Shown in pieces: positions 55,071 to 62,583 of a stretch of 64,000 nucleotides of DNA. The translations under genes were made by a program, and so were the position numbers. This DNA comes from Spirilliplanes yamanashiensis (GTDB taxonomy: Bacteria; Actinomycetota; Actinomycetes; Mycobacteriales; Micromonosporaceae), in assembly GCF_016863475.1 (NCBI RefSeq), contig NZ_BOOY01000030.1:124001-188000 (forward strand), written 5' to 3'. Below the pieces are notes generated by a model. That model saw only the letters and a program-made list of their open reading frames with translations. It searched no databases and was not told the origin of the DNA. Each line of letters opens with the position of its first letter. Position 1 is the stretch's first letter.

Positions 55071-55116
55071 GATCCACTTCGTGCCAAATGGGTGGATCTT
55101 GGCGCGGTGATCCACC
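55071..55116. promoter_or_regulatory. triple GATCCAC operator cluster
   Basis: GATCCAC (55071-55077), GTGGATC (55092-55098), GATCCAC (55109-55115). The last two are the core of an 8-bp-arm inverted repeat (55091-55098 with 55109-55116). The cluster lies in the divergent promoter of the carboxypeptidase and adenylation genes. Confidence 0.45.
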
Positions 55117-55137
55117 CCGCGACCGGCTACTTGGAGG

Positions 55138-55156
55138 TAAGGGCAGCCTCCCCTTA
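55138..55156 (+). promoter_or_regulatory. IdeR/DtxR-like iron box 1
   Basis: TAAGGGCAGCCTCCCCTTA matches 15 of 19 positions of the known TWAGGTWAGSCTWACCTWA box by eye. It overlaps a TTATGGT -10-like element 7 bp before the ATG, so a bound repressor would block transcription. Confidence 0.55.
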
Positions 55157-55166
55157 TGGTCGCACC

Positions 55167-57827
55167 ATGGCGCCGCCTCATGATCGTGAAACGCTCACCC
55201 CGCTGGGCCGTGACCTGGCCGGATTCGGCGACCGGGTGGCGATCGTGACGGATCGGGGCGAGCTGACCTACCGCGACCTGGCTGCCCGGGTGGCCCGGGC
55301 GGCCCGCCGGCTCGGCCCCGGCCGGCGGCTCGTCCTGCTGGCCGGCGGCAACACGGTCGACGCCGTGGTGGCGTACCTCGGCGCACTCGCCGCCGGGCAC
55401 CCCGTCCTGCTCGTCCCCGCCGACGACGCCGTGATCGCCGCGATGGTCGCCGCGTACGACCCGGACGTCGTGGTGCGGCCGGCCGGCGGGCGGTGGACCT
55501 ACGACCAGCGCCGCCGCGGCTCGGCGCACGAGCTGCACCCGGAGCTGGCGCTGCTGCTGAGCACGTCCGGGTCCACGGGGTCGCCGAAGCTGGTGCGGCT
55601 GTCGCACGACAACCTGCGCGCCAACGCGGAGTCGATCGCCGAGTACCTCGGCATCCGCGACACCGACCGCGCCGCGACGACCCTGCCCATGCACTACTGC
55701 TACGGGCTGTCCGTGCTCAACAGCCACCTCGTCCGCGGCGCCGGGCTGATCCTGACCGAGAGGTCCGTCGCGGACACCTGCTTCTGGGAGCAGTTCCGCG
55801 CGGCCGGCGGCACCAGCTTCGCCGGGGTGCCGTACACGTTCGCGCTGCTGGACCGGGCCGGGTTCGACACGATGCGGCTGCCCGGCCTGCGCTACGTCAC
55901 CCAGGCCGGCGGCCGGCTGGCGCCCGAGCGGGTGCGCCACTACGCCGAGCTGGGCCGCCGCGCCGGCTGGGACCTGGTCGTCATGTACGGCCAGACCGAG
56001 GCGACCGCGCGGATGGCATACCTGCCGCCAGGGCTGGCCGCCGACCACCCGGGCGCGATCGGCGTGGCCGTCCCGGGCGGGTCGCTGCGGCTGGAGCCGG
56101 TCGACGGCCACCCCGACCCGGACGTCGGCGAGCTCGTCTACACCGGACCCAACGTGATGCTGGGCTACGCCCACGGCCCCGCCGACCTGGCCCTCGGCCG
56201 GGTGACCGGCGAGCTGCGCACCGGCGACCTGGCCCGGCGCGGCCCCGGCGGCCTGTTCGAGATCGTCGGCCGCAGCAGCCGGTTCGCCAAGGTGTTCGGC
56301 CTGCGCATCGACCTGCAGCGGGTGGAGGCGGGGCTGGAGCTGGACGGCGTCCCGGCCGCCTGCGCGGCGCGCGACGACGAGCTGGTCGTCGTCGTCGAGG
56401 CGCACGCCCACCGGGCCCACCTCGGCCGGATCGTCGCGCAGCGGTGCGCCCTGCCCGCGCGGGCCGTGCGGATCGTCGAGACGCCGCGGCTGCCCCGCAC
56501 CGCGTCCGGCAAGGTCGACCAGGCCGCCGTGGCCGCCATCGCCGCCGCGCCCGCCGGCTCCCCCGCGCCGGCCGCGCCCGCCACCGACCTCTGCGCGCTG
56601 TACGCCGAGGTGCTGGACCGCCCCGGCGTCACGCCGGACGACTCGTTCGTCACCCTCGGCGGCGACTCGCTGTCCTACGTCGAGGTGTCGGTGCGCCTGG
56701 AGGCCGCCCTGGGCCGGCTGCCCGCCGGCTGGCACACCATGCCGATCCGCGAGCTGACCCCGGCCCCGCCCGGCGCGGCCCGGTCCCGGCGGCGGCGGCT
56801 CGACACGTCGGTGGCGCTGCGCGCCGCGGCGATCGTGCTCATCGCCGGCACCCACATCGGCGTCTTCACCGTCCGCGGCGGCGCGCACCTGCTGCTGGCC
56901 GTGGCGGGCTTCAACTTCGCCCGGTTCCACCTCACCGGCGTGGACCGCCGGCGGCGGCTGCGCCACCTCGCCACGTCCATCGGCCGCATCGCCGTGCCCA
57001 CCGTCGCCTACCTGGCGTTCGTCGTGTTCGTCCTCGGCGACTACGACTGGCGCAACGCGCTGCTGCTCAACGAGGCGATCGGGCCGCGCACCGGCCGCGA
57101 GCGGTACTTCTGGTTCATCGAGACGCTCGTCTACATCCTGGTGGCGCTGCTGCTCGCGCTGGCCGCCCCGCTGGCCGACCGGTGGGAACGCCGCCGGCCG
57201 TTCCTGCTGCCGGCGGTGCTGCTGGGGGCCGGGCTGCTCGTGCGCTACGACGTCGTCCCGCTGTCGCCGATGGACAACATGACCACCCCGGCGAGCCTGT
57301 TCTGGCTGTTCGCGCTGGGCTGGGCGGCCGGCAAGGCGGCCACCACGGCCCAGCGGGCGCTGGTCACCGCGGCCGGCTCGATCGCCCTGATCGGCTACTT
57401 CGGCCAGCCGCTGCGGGAGTCGATCATCGCGGCCGGGCTCGTCCTGCTGGTGTGGGTGGCCCAGGTGCCCAGCACGGCCGCGGTCAACCGGCTGGCCGGG
57501 GCGCTGGCCGGCAGCTCGCTCTACATCTACCTGACCCACTGGCAGGTGTACCCGCTGCTGGAGAATCACTCGCGCCCGCTGGCGCTGGTGGCCGCCCTCG
57601 CCGCCGGCGTGCTGTTCGGCGCCGCCGTCGACCGGGTCACCGCGCGACTGGCCCGGCGCCGCGCGCGGACCCCGCAGGCCGCCGCCGGCGCCGCCGCCGG
57701 GGTCGCCGCCGGGGTCGCCGCCCCCGTCGGGGCCGTCCCCGCGCCGCGCCGGCCGCGCCCGCCGGACGTCGTGCGCGCCCGGCGGCGCCGCGGCCGCCCG
57801 GCCCCGCCCGCGGCCGTGCCGTGGTGA
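55167..57827 (+). CDS. adenylation–carrier–membrane acyltransferase fusion protein
   Basis: 886 aa in three parts. (1) Adenylation domain, about 1-455: STSGSTGSPK (P-loop, about 131-140), MYGQTEAT (about 273), RTGDLA (about 350), FGLRIDLQRVE and RTASGKVD with the catalytic Lys (about 447). At the A4 position it has PMHYCYGLS instead of F-D-x-S, so an alpha-amino acid is unlikely. (2) Carrier domain, about 470-540: LGGDSLSYVEVSVRLE with the phosphopantetheine Ser near 500. (3) About ten membrane helices from about 548, an acyltransferase-3 (OafA-like) domain; the catalytic His may be in IAGTHIGVF. The tail (about 850-886) is Ala/Pro/Arg-rich. ATG at 55167, probably leaderless. Possible surface or lipid acylation under iron limitation. 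Confidence 0.85.
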   Translation: MAPPHDRETLTPLGRDLAGFGDRVAIVTDRGELTYRDLAARVARAARRLGPGRRLVLLAGGNTVDAVVAYLGALAAGHPVLLVPADDAVIAAMVAAYDPDVVVRPAGGRWTYDQRRRGSAHELHPELALLLSTSGSTGSPKLVRLSHDNLRANAESIAEYLGIRDTDRAATTLPMHYCYGLSVLNSHLVRGAGLILTERSVADTCFWEQFRAAGGTSFAGVPYTFALLDRAGFDTMRLPGLRYVTQAGGRLAPERVRHYAELGRRAGWDLVVMYGQTEATARMAYLPPGLAADHPGAIGVAVPGGSLRLEPVDGHPDPDVGELVYTGPNVMLGYAHGPADLALGRVTGELRTGDLARRGPGGLFEIVGRSSRFAKVFGLRIDLQRVEAGLELDGVPAACAARDDELVVVVEAHAHRAHLGRIVAQRCALPARAVRIVETPRLPRTASGKVDQAAVAAIAAAPAGSPAPAAPATDLCALYAEVLDRPGVTPDDSFVTLGGDSLSYVEVSVRLEAALGRLPAGWHTMPIRELTPAPPGAARSRRRRLDTSVALRAAAIVLIAGTHIGVFTVRGGAHLLLAVAGFNFARFHLTGVDRRRRLRHLATSIGRIAVPTVAYLAFVVFVLGDYDWRNALLLNEAIGPRTGRERYFWFIETLVYILVALLLALAAPLADRWERRRPFLLPAVLLGAGLLVRYDVVPLSPMDNMTTPASLFWLFALGWAAGKAATTAQRALVTAAGSIALIGYFGQPLRESIIAAGLVLLVWVAQVPSTAAVNRLAGALAGSSLYIYLTHWQVYPLLENHSRPLALVAALAAGVLFGAAVDRVTARLARRRARTPQAAAGAAAGVAAGVAAPVGAVPAPRRPRPPDVVRARRRRGRPAPPAAVPW

Positions 57828-57859
57828 CCGTGTTCACCCCCGTCACCTGCGGCTTTGAC

Positions 57860-57885
57860 CTGAGGTTAGCCTCTGCTAACTTCAG
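57860..57885 (+). promoter_or_regulatory. IdeR/DtxR-like iron box 2
   Basis: An imperfect palindrome with arms CTGAGGTTAGC and GCTAACTTCAG (10 of 11 bases paired) around CTCT. The 19-bp core at 57861-57879 matches 15 of 19 positions of the IdeR consensus by eye. It lies 30 bp before the iron-binding lipoprotein start. Confidence 0.75.
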
Positions 57886-57915
57886 CTCAATCCCGCCCCG
57901 GCCACGTAGGAGGTA

Positions 57916-58968
57916 ATGCCGGTGTCCCCCTCCCGGTTGAGGCCCGCCGTCGCGGCGGCGCTCGGCGGTGCCCTGCTGTTCGCGCTCGCGGCCTGCGGCG
58001 GCGGCGAGCCCGCCAGCGAGCCCGACGACAAGACGATCGTCCTGTACAGCGGGCGCAACGAGACCCTGGTCAAGCCGCTGCTCGACAAGTTCAGCCAGCA
58101 GACCGGCATCGCCGTGCAGGCGCGCTACGGCACCACCGCCCAGATGGCCGCCCAGCTGGCGGAGGAGGGCGACCGCTCGCCGGCCGAGGTCTTCCTGGCC
58201 CAGGACGCCGGCGCGCTCGGCGCCGTCAACAAGAAGGGCATGTTCGCGGCACTGCCCGCCGAGGCCACCGCGAAGGTGCCGGCGATCTACCGGGCCGAGG
58301 ACGGCAACTGGGTCGGCGTCACCGCCCGGTCCCGCGTGCTCGTCTACAACCCGGCGCTGGTCAAGGCCGCCGACCTGCCCGCGTCGGTCTTCGACCTGAC
58401 CGGCCCGGCGTGGAAGGGCAAGGTGGCGGTCGCCCCGACGAACGGGTCGTTCCAGGCGTTCGTCACGGCCGTCCGGGTGCAGCACGGCGAGCAGAAGGCG
58501 AAGGAGTTCTTCACCGCGCTCAAGGCCAACGACGCCCAGATCCGCGCCAACAACATCGAGATCGTGACCGACGTGGACGCCGGCAAGGTCCCGGCCGGCC
58601 TGGTGAACCACTACTACCTGGGCGAGATCGCCAAGGAGCGCGGCGTCACCCCCGAGCAGCTGAACGCCAAGCTGCACTTCTTCACCCCGGGCGACAGCGG
58701 CGCGATGGTGAACGTCTCCGGCGTCGGCGTGCTCAAGCGCTCGGCCACCGACCCGGACGCGCGCGCCCTCGTCGACTACCTGCTCGGCGCCGAGGCGCAG
58801 ACCTACTTCGCCGAGGAGACCTTCGAGTACCCGGTGGTCGCCGGGGCCCCGGCGCCGGCGTACGTGCCGGCGCTGGCGGACCTCAAGGCGCCCGCGATCG
58901 ACCTCAACGACCTCGAGACCCTCGAGGCCAGCATCGCGCTCATCAAGGAATCGGGGCTCACCCCCTGA
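57916..58968 (+). CDS. ferric-iron ABC transporter substrate-binding lipoprotein
   Basis: 350 aa. Signal peptide with lipobox FALAAC (Cys about 31). TIVLYSGRNETLVKPLLDKFSQQTGIAVQARYGTTAQMAAQLAEEG is typical of the FbpA/FutA family. NHYYLGEI at about 234-241 holds the tandem Tyr pair that binds Fe3+. ATG follows GTAGGAGGT. The IdeR box upstream and the permease and ATPase downstream complete an Fbp-type system, which takes free or weakly chelated ferric iron. Confidence 0.92.
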   Translation: MPVSPSRLRPAVAAALGGALLFALAACGGGEPASEPDDKTIVLYSGRNETLVKPLLDKFSQQTGIAVQARYGTTAQMAAQLAEEGDRSPAEVFLAQDAGALGAVNKKGMFAALPAEATAKVPAIYRAEDGNWVGVTARSRVLVYNPALVKAADLPASVFDLTGPAWKGKVAVAPTNGSFQAFVTAVRVQHGEQKAKEFFTALKANDAQIRANNIEIVTDVDAGKVPAGLVNHYYLGEIAKERGVTPEQLNAKLHFFTPGDSGAMVNVSGVGVLKRSATDPDARALVDYLLGAEAQTYFAEETFEYPVVAGAPAPAYVPALADLKAPAIDLNDLETLEASIALIKESGLTP

Positions 58969-60578
58969 CCAGCTCGGCCACCCCGGTCCGGCGGGCGCCC
59001 ACCGCGGCGCCCGCCGCACCGGCGTGGCGACGCACGGCGCGCCGCTGGGCGCCCCGGCCGGTCCTGCTCGGCCTCGCCGCGATCGCCCTCGCGGTGGCCC
59101 TGCTGCCGCTGGTCTACCTGCTGGTGCGCACCGCCGAGGCGGGCGCCGGCCGGATCGCCGAGGAGCTGTTCACCGGCCGGGTCGCCGTGCTGACCGCGCG
59201 GACCGTCGCGCTGGCGGCCGTCGTCACCGCCGCCTGCGTCGTGCTCGGGGTCGGCACCGCCTTCCTCGTGGGCCGCACCGACCTGCCGGGCCGCCGGCTG
59301 TTCGCGGTGCTCGGCGCGCTGCCGCTGGCCGTGCCCACCTACATCGCCGCGTTCACCTGGGTGTCCACCCTGGACGGCTTCACCGGCTTCTGGGCGTCCG
59401 CCGTCGTGCTGTCGCTGTGCAGCTACCCGTACGTGTACCTGCCGGTCGTCGCGGCGCTGGACCGCGCCGACGCCGCGCAGGAGGACGTCGCCCGGTCGCT
59501 GGGGCACAACCCGTGGCGCACCTTCCGCAGCGTCACGCTGCCCCAGCTGCGACCGGCCGTCGCCGGCGGCGCGCTGCTGGTCGCGCTGTACGTGCTGTCC
59601 GACTTCGGCGCCGTGGCCCTGCTGCGCACCGACACGTTCACCGCCGCCATCTTCACCGCGTTCGACCTGGGCTTCGACCGCACCGGCGCGCTGGTGCTCG
59701 CCACCGTCCTCGTCGCGCTCACCACGGTGCTGCTGGTCGGCGAGGGGGCCACCCGCCGCCGCGACGCCCGGTACGCCGCTGTCGGGGCGGGGGCGCGCCG
59801 CCCGCACACCCGGCTGCGCCTGGGCCCGGCGCGCCTGCCGGCGGCGCTGCTGCTGGCCGTCGTCGCCGCGCTCGCGCTGGGCGTCCCCGCGCTCAACCTG
59901 GCCCGGCGGCTGGCCGCCGGGGTGTCGCGGCCCGGCTCCCTGCCGGAGATCGCCGCCGCCGCGGGCAACTCGCTGACCGTCTCCGCCGCGGGCGCCGCGC
60001 TGACGCTGCTGCTCGCGCTGCCGATCGGCCTGCTCGTGGCCCGGGCTCCCGGGCCGCTCGCCGCGGGCGCCGAGGGGCTCAGCTACCTGTCGCACGCGCT
60101 GCCCGGCGTCGTCATCGGCCTGTCGCTGGTGTTCTTCGGCGTCAACGTCGCCTACCCGCTGTACCAGACGCGCTGGCTGCTCACCCTCGCCTACGCGGTG
60201 CTGTTCCTGCCGCTGGCCGTCGCCGCGGTCAGCGCCGCCGTCGCCCAGGCCCCGCCGGTGCTCGAGGACGTCGCGCGCAGCCTCGGCCGCTCCCCCGCCC
60301 GGGTCCTCGCCACCGTCACCGTCCCGCTGACCGTGCCCGGCATCGCCGCCGGCGCCGCCCTGGTGTTCCTCACCTGCATGAAGGAGCTGCCGGCCACGCT
60401 GCTGCTGCGCCCCACCGGGATGGACACCCTGGCCACCGAGCTGTGGACGCACACCGGCGTCGCCGCGTACGCCGCCGCCGCGCCGTACGCCGCCCTGCTC
60501 GTCGCCCTCTCCGCGATCCCCACCTGGTTCCTCGCCGCCCGCACCGGCGCGCTCGCTTCGCAGGAAGGCACCCGATGA
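58965..60578 (+). CDS. ferric-iron ABC transporter permease (FbpB-like)
   Basis: About 537 aa with two homologous halves of about six helices each. EDVARSLGHNPWRTFRSVTLPQLRPAVAGG and EDVARSLGRSPARVLATVTVPLTVPGIAAG are the two EAA-type loops that contact the ATPase. No ATG, GTG or TTG lies in frame between the previous gene and the first helix; the first GTG (59094) is inside it. The CTG at 58965 overlaps the lipoprotein stop as CTGA, the second such case in this window. Coupled to the ATPase by ATGA. Confidence 0.85.
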   Translation: MTSSATPVRRAPTAAPAAPAWRRTARRWAPRPVLLGLAAIALAVALLPLVYLLVRTAEAGAGRIAEELFTGRVAVLTARTVALAAVVTAACVVLGVGTAFLVGRTDLPGRRLFAVLGALPLAVPTYIAAFTWVSTLDGFTGFWASAVVLSLCSYPYVYLPVVAALDRADAAQEDVARSLGHNPWRTFRSVTLPQLRPAVAGGALLVALYVLSDFGAVALLRTDTFTAAIFTAFDLGFDRTGALVLATVLVALTTVLLVGEGATRRRDARYAAVGAGARRPHTRLRLGPARLPAALLLAVVAALALGVPALNLARRLAAGVSRPGSLPEIAAAAGNSLTVSAAGAALTLLLALPIGLLVARAPGPLAAGAEGLSYLSHALPGVVIGLSLVFFGVNVAYPLYQTRWLLTLAYAVLFLPLAVAAVSAAVAQAPPVLEDVARSLGRSPARVLATVTVPLTVPGIAAGAALVFLTCMKELPATLLLRPTGMDTLATELWTHTGVAAYAAAAPYAALLVALSAIPTWFLAARTGALASQEGTR

Positions 60579-61633
60579 CCGCCCTCGACGTCACCGCGGC
60601 CGGCAAGGCGTACGGCCCGGTCGCCGCGCTCGCCGGCGCGCACCTGTCCGTGCCGGAGGGCGCCCTGGTCGCCGTGCTGGGCCCGTCCGGCTGCGGCAAG
60701 ACCACCCTGCTGCGCTGCGTCGCCGGCCTGGAACGCCTCGACGCCGGCGAGATCCGGGTGGCGGGCGCCCTCGTCGCCGGGCCCCGCGTCCACCTGCCCG
60801 CCCACCGCCGCCGGGTCGCGCTGGTGCCGCAGGAGGGCGCGCTGTTCCCGCACCTGTCGGTCGCCGACAACGTCGGCTACGGCCTCGACCGGGCGGCCCG
60901 CCGGTCCGGCCGCGTCGACGAGGTGCTCGCCCTCGTCGGGCTGGCCGACCACCACCGCCGGATGCCGCACCAGCTCTCCGGCGGCCAGCAGCAGCGCGTC
61001 GCGCTCGCCCGGGCGCTCGCCCCGCGGCCCCCGCTGATCCTGCTCGACGAGCCGTTCAGCGCCCTCGACGCCGGCCTGCGCGCCGAGCTGCGGCAGGACG
61101 TCCGGGCCGCGCTGCGCGCCGACGGCGCCACCGCCGTGCTGGTCACCCACGACCAGGGCGAGGCGCTGTCGCTCGCCGACCACGTCGTGGTCATGCGCGG
61201 CGGCACGGTCGTCCAGGACGGCGCCCCCGCCGACGTGTACGCCGCCCCCGCCGACCCGTGGGTGGCCCGCTTCGTCGGCGACGCGATGCTGCTCGCCGGC
61301 ACCGTGACGGGCGGCCGCGCCCGCACGGCCGCCGGGGAGGCCCCCGTGGTCGGCGCCGGCGCGGCGGGCGACCCGGGCGCGGTGACGGTGCTGGTCCGGC
61401 CGGAACAGCTGCGCCTGACCCCGGCGGGCGACACCGCCCCCGGCGGGATCACCGGCCGGGTGCTGCGCCACGACTTCCACGGCCACGACTCGGTGACGGT
61501 GGTCGGCCTGGACGACGGCACCCGGGTGCTGTCCCGGCGCCTCAACGACGGCGCGCGCGACGAGCCGGGCACCGCCGTGACGCTGCGCATCGAGGGCCCG
61601 GTCCGCGCCTGGGCGGCCGACGCCGCCCGCTGA
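60575..61633 (+). CDS. ferric-iron ABC transporter ATPase (FbpC-like)
   Basis: 352 aa. GPSGCGKTT (Walker A), LSGGQQQRVALARAL (ABC signature), LILLDEPFSALD (Walker B) and VLVTHDQGEAL (H-loop) are all intact. The C-terminal about 110 residues form TOBE domains (VLVRPEQLRLTP ... VLRHDFHGHDSVTVV) that in FbpC-like proteins can carry a regulatory site. The ATG at 60575 overlaps the permease stop. Confidence 0.92.
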   Translation: MTALDVTAAGKAYGPVAALAGAHLSVPEGALVAVLGPSGCGKTTLLRCVAGLERLDAGEIRVAGALVAGPRVHLPAHRRRVALVPQEGALFPHLSVADNVGYGLDRAARRSGRVDEVLALVGLADHHRRMPHQLSGGQQQRVALARALAPRPPLILLDEPFSALDAGLRAELRQDVRAALRADGATAVLVTHDQGEALSLADHVVVMRGGTVVQDGAPADVYAAPADPWVARFVGDAMLLAGTVTGGRARTAAGEAPVVGAGAAGDPGAVTVLVRPEQLRLTPAGDTAPGGITGRVLRHDFHGHDSVTVVGLDDGTRVLSRRLNDGARDEPGTAVTLRIEGPVRAWAADAAR

Positions 61634-61636
61634 CCC

Positions 61637-61656
61637 GCGCGCGCCGATCCGCGCGC
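61637..61656. terminator. hairpin in the convergent ATPase/SDR gap
   Basis: GCGCGCG (61637-61643) and CGCGCGC (61650-61656) form a 7-bp stem that almost fills the 23-bp gap between the two stop codons. Confidence 0.5.
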
Positions 61657-62460
61657 TCAGCGGCGCAGGTCGTGCCGGCGGTGGGTGAGCTTCTCGACGA
61701 GGGCGGCGGGCGCGAACCGGCGCGCCGCGAAGACCACCGGGGCGTTGCTGCCGACGGCGTACCGCGGCTTCGGCCGCCGCGCCTCGACCGCCGCGACGAC
61801 GGTGGCGGCCACCCGCTCCGGCGGCGTCCCGGCGCGCTCGTTGCGGTCCAGGGCGGCCAGCATCGTCTCGAAGTCGCGGCGGTGCGGCGAGTCGGGGGCG
61901 ACGTAGGCGGTGCGGCGCTCGCTGATGCCGGTGCGGATCGAGCCCGGCTCCACCGTGGTCAGCCACACCCCGAACGGCGAGAACTCGTGCCGGGCGCCGG
62001 TGCTGAAGCCCTTCAGGGCCGCCTTCGCCGCCACGTACGACGACCGGTAGGCCAGCGGGAACGACGCCAGCATCGAGCCGATCATCACCACCCGGCCGTG
62101 GCCGCGCTCGCGCATGCCCGGCAGGACCAGCTGCGCCAGCCGGACCGGCCCGACCACGTTGATCTGGAACAGCCGACGCACCGCGTCCAGCGGCAGGTCC
62201 TCCAGCGGGCCGCACTGGCTCTCGCCGGCGTTGTTGACCAGCACGTCCACGCCGGCGAGCAGGTCCGCCAGGCCCTCGATCGAGTCGTCCGAGCACAGGT
62301 CCAGCGCGACGTACTCGACGCCGGCGACCCGCTGCTCCGGCGCGATCACCTCCGGGTGCCGGCTGGTGCCGATGACGCGGTATCCACGGCCGGCGAGCGC
62401 GACGGCCGTGGCCCGGCCGATGCCGGACGACGCCCCGGTGACCAACGCGGTGCGGTTCAT
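61657..62460 (-). CDS. short-chain dehydrogenase/reductase
   Basis: 267 aa. ALVTGASSGIGRATAVALAGRGY is the NADP-binding TGxxxGIG motif and VDVLVNNAGES the NNAG motif. The Ser in MIGSMLA and YRSSYVAAKAALKG (YxxxK) complete the catalytic site. ATG at 62458-62460. The substrate is unknown. It converges on the iron ATPase gene and is divergent from the secreted hydrolase, with 123 bp between. Confidence 0.88.
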   Translation of the reverse strand: MNRTALVTGASSGIGRATAVALAGRGYRVIGTSRHPEVIAPEQRVAGVEYVALDLCSDDSIEGLADLLAGVDVLVNNAGESQCGPLEDLPLDAVRRLFQINVVGPVRLAQLVLPGMRERGHGRVVMIGSMLASFPLAYRSSYVAAKAALKGFSTGARHEFSPFGVWLTTVEPGSIRTGISERRTAYVAPDSPHRRDFETMLAALDRNERAGTPPERVAATVVAAVEARRPKPRYAVGSNAPVVFAARRFAPAALVEKLTHRRHDLRR

Positions 62461-62583
62461 CGGTGGACCGTACCGTCCGCGGCGGATCGGTGACACATGC
62501 CTGGTGTTCATCGATGGCGGCGAGTACGTTCCGGGGTTGCCCAGCGCCCCTTCGGCACCGGCACCGCATCCTGCGAGGTGGCC

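Noticed and set aside
57690-57730. GCC/GGGTCGCC tandem repeats as a possible CRISPR or regulatory repeat
   Set aside because: The repeats are in frame and encode an Ala/Gly/Val-rich tail of the 886-aa protein. There are no unique spacers.
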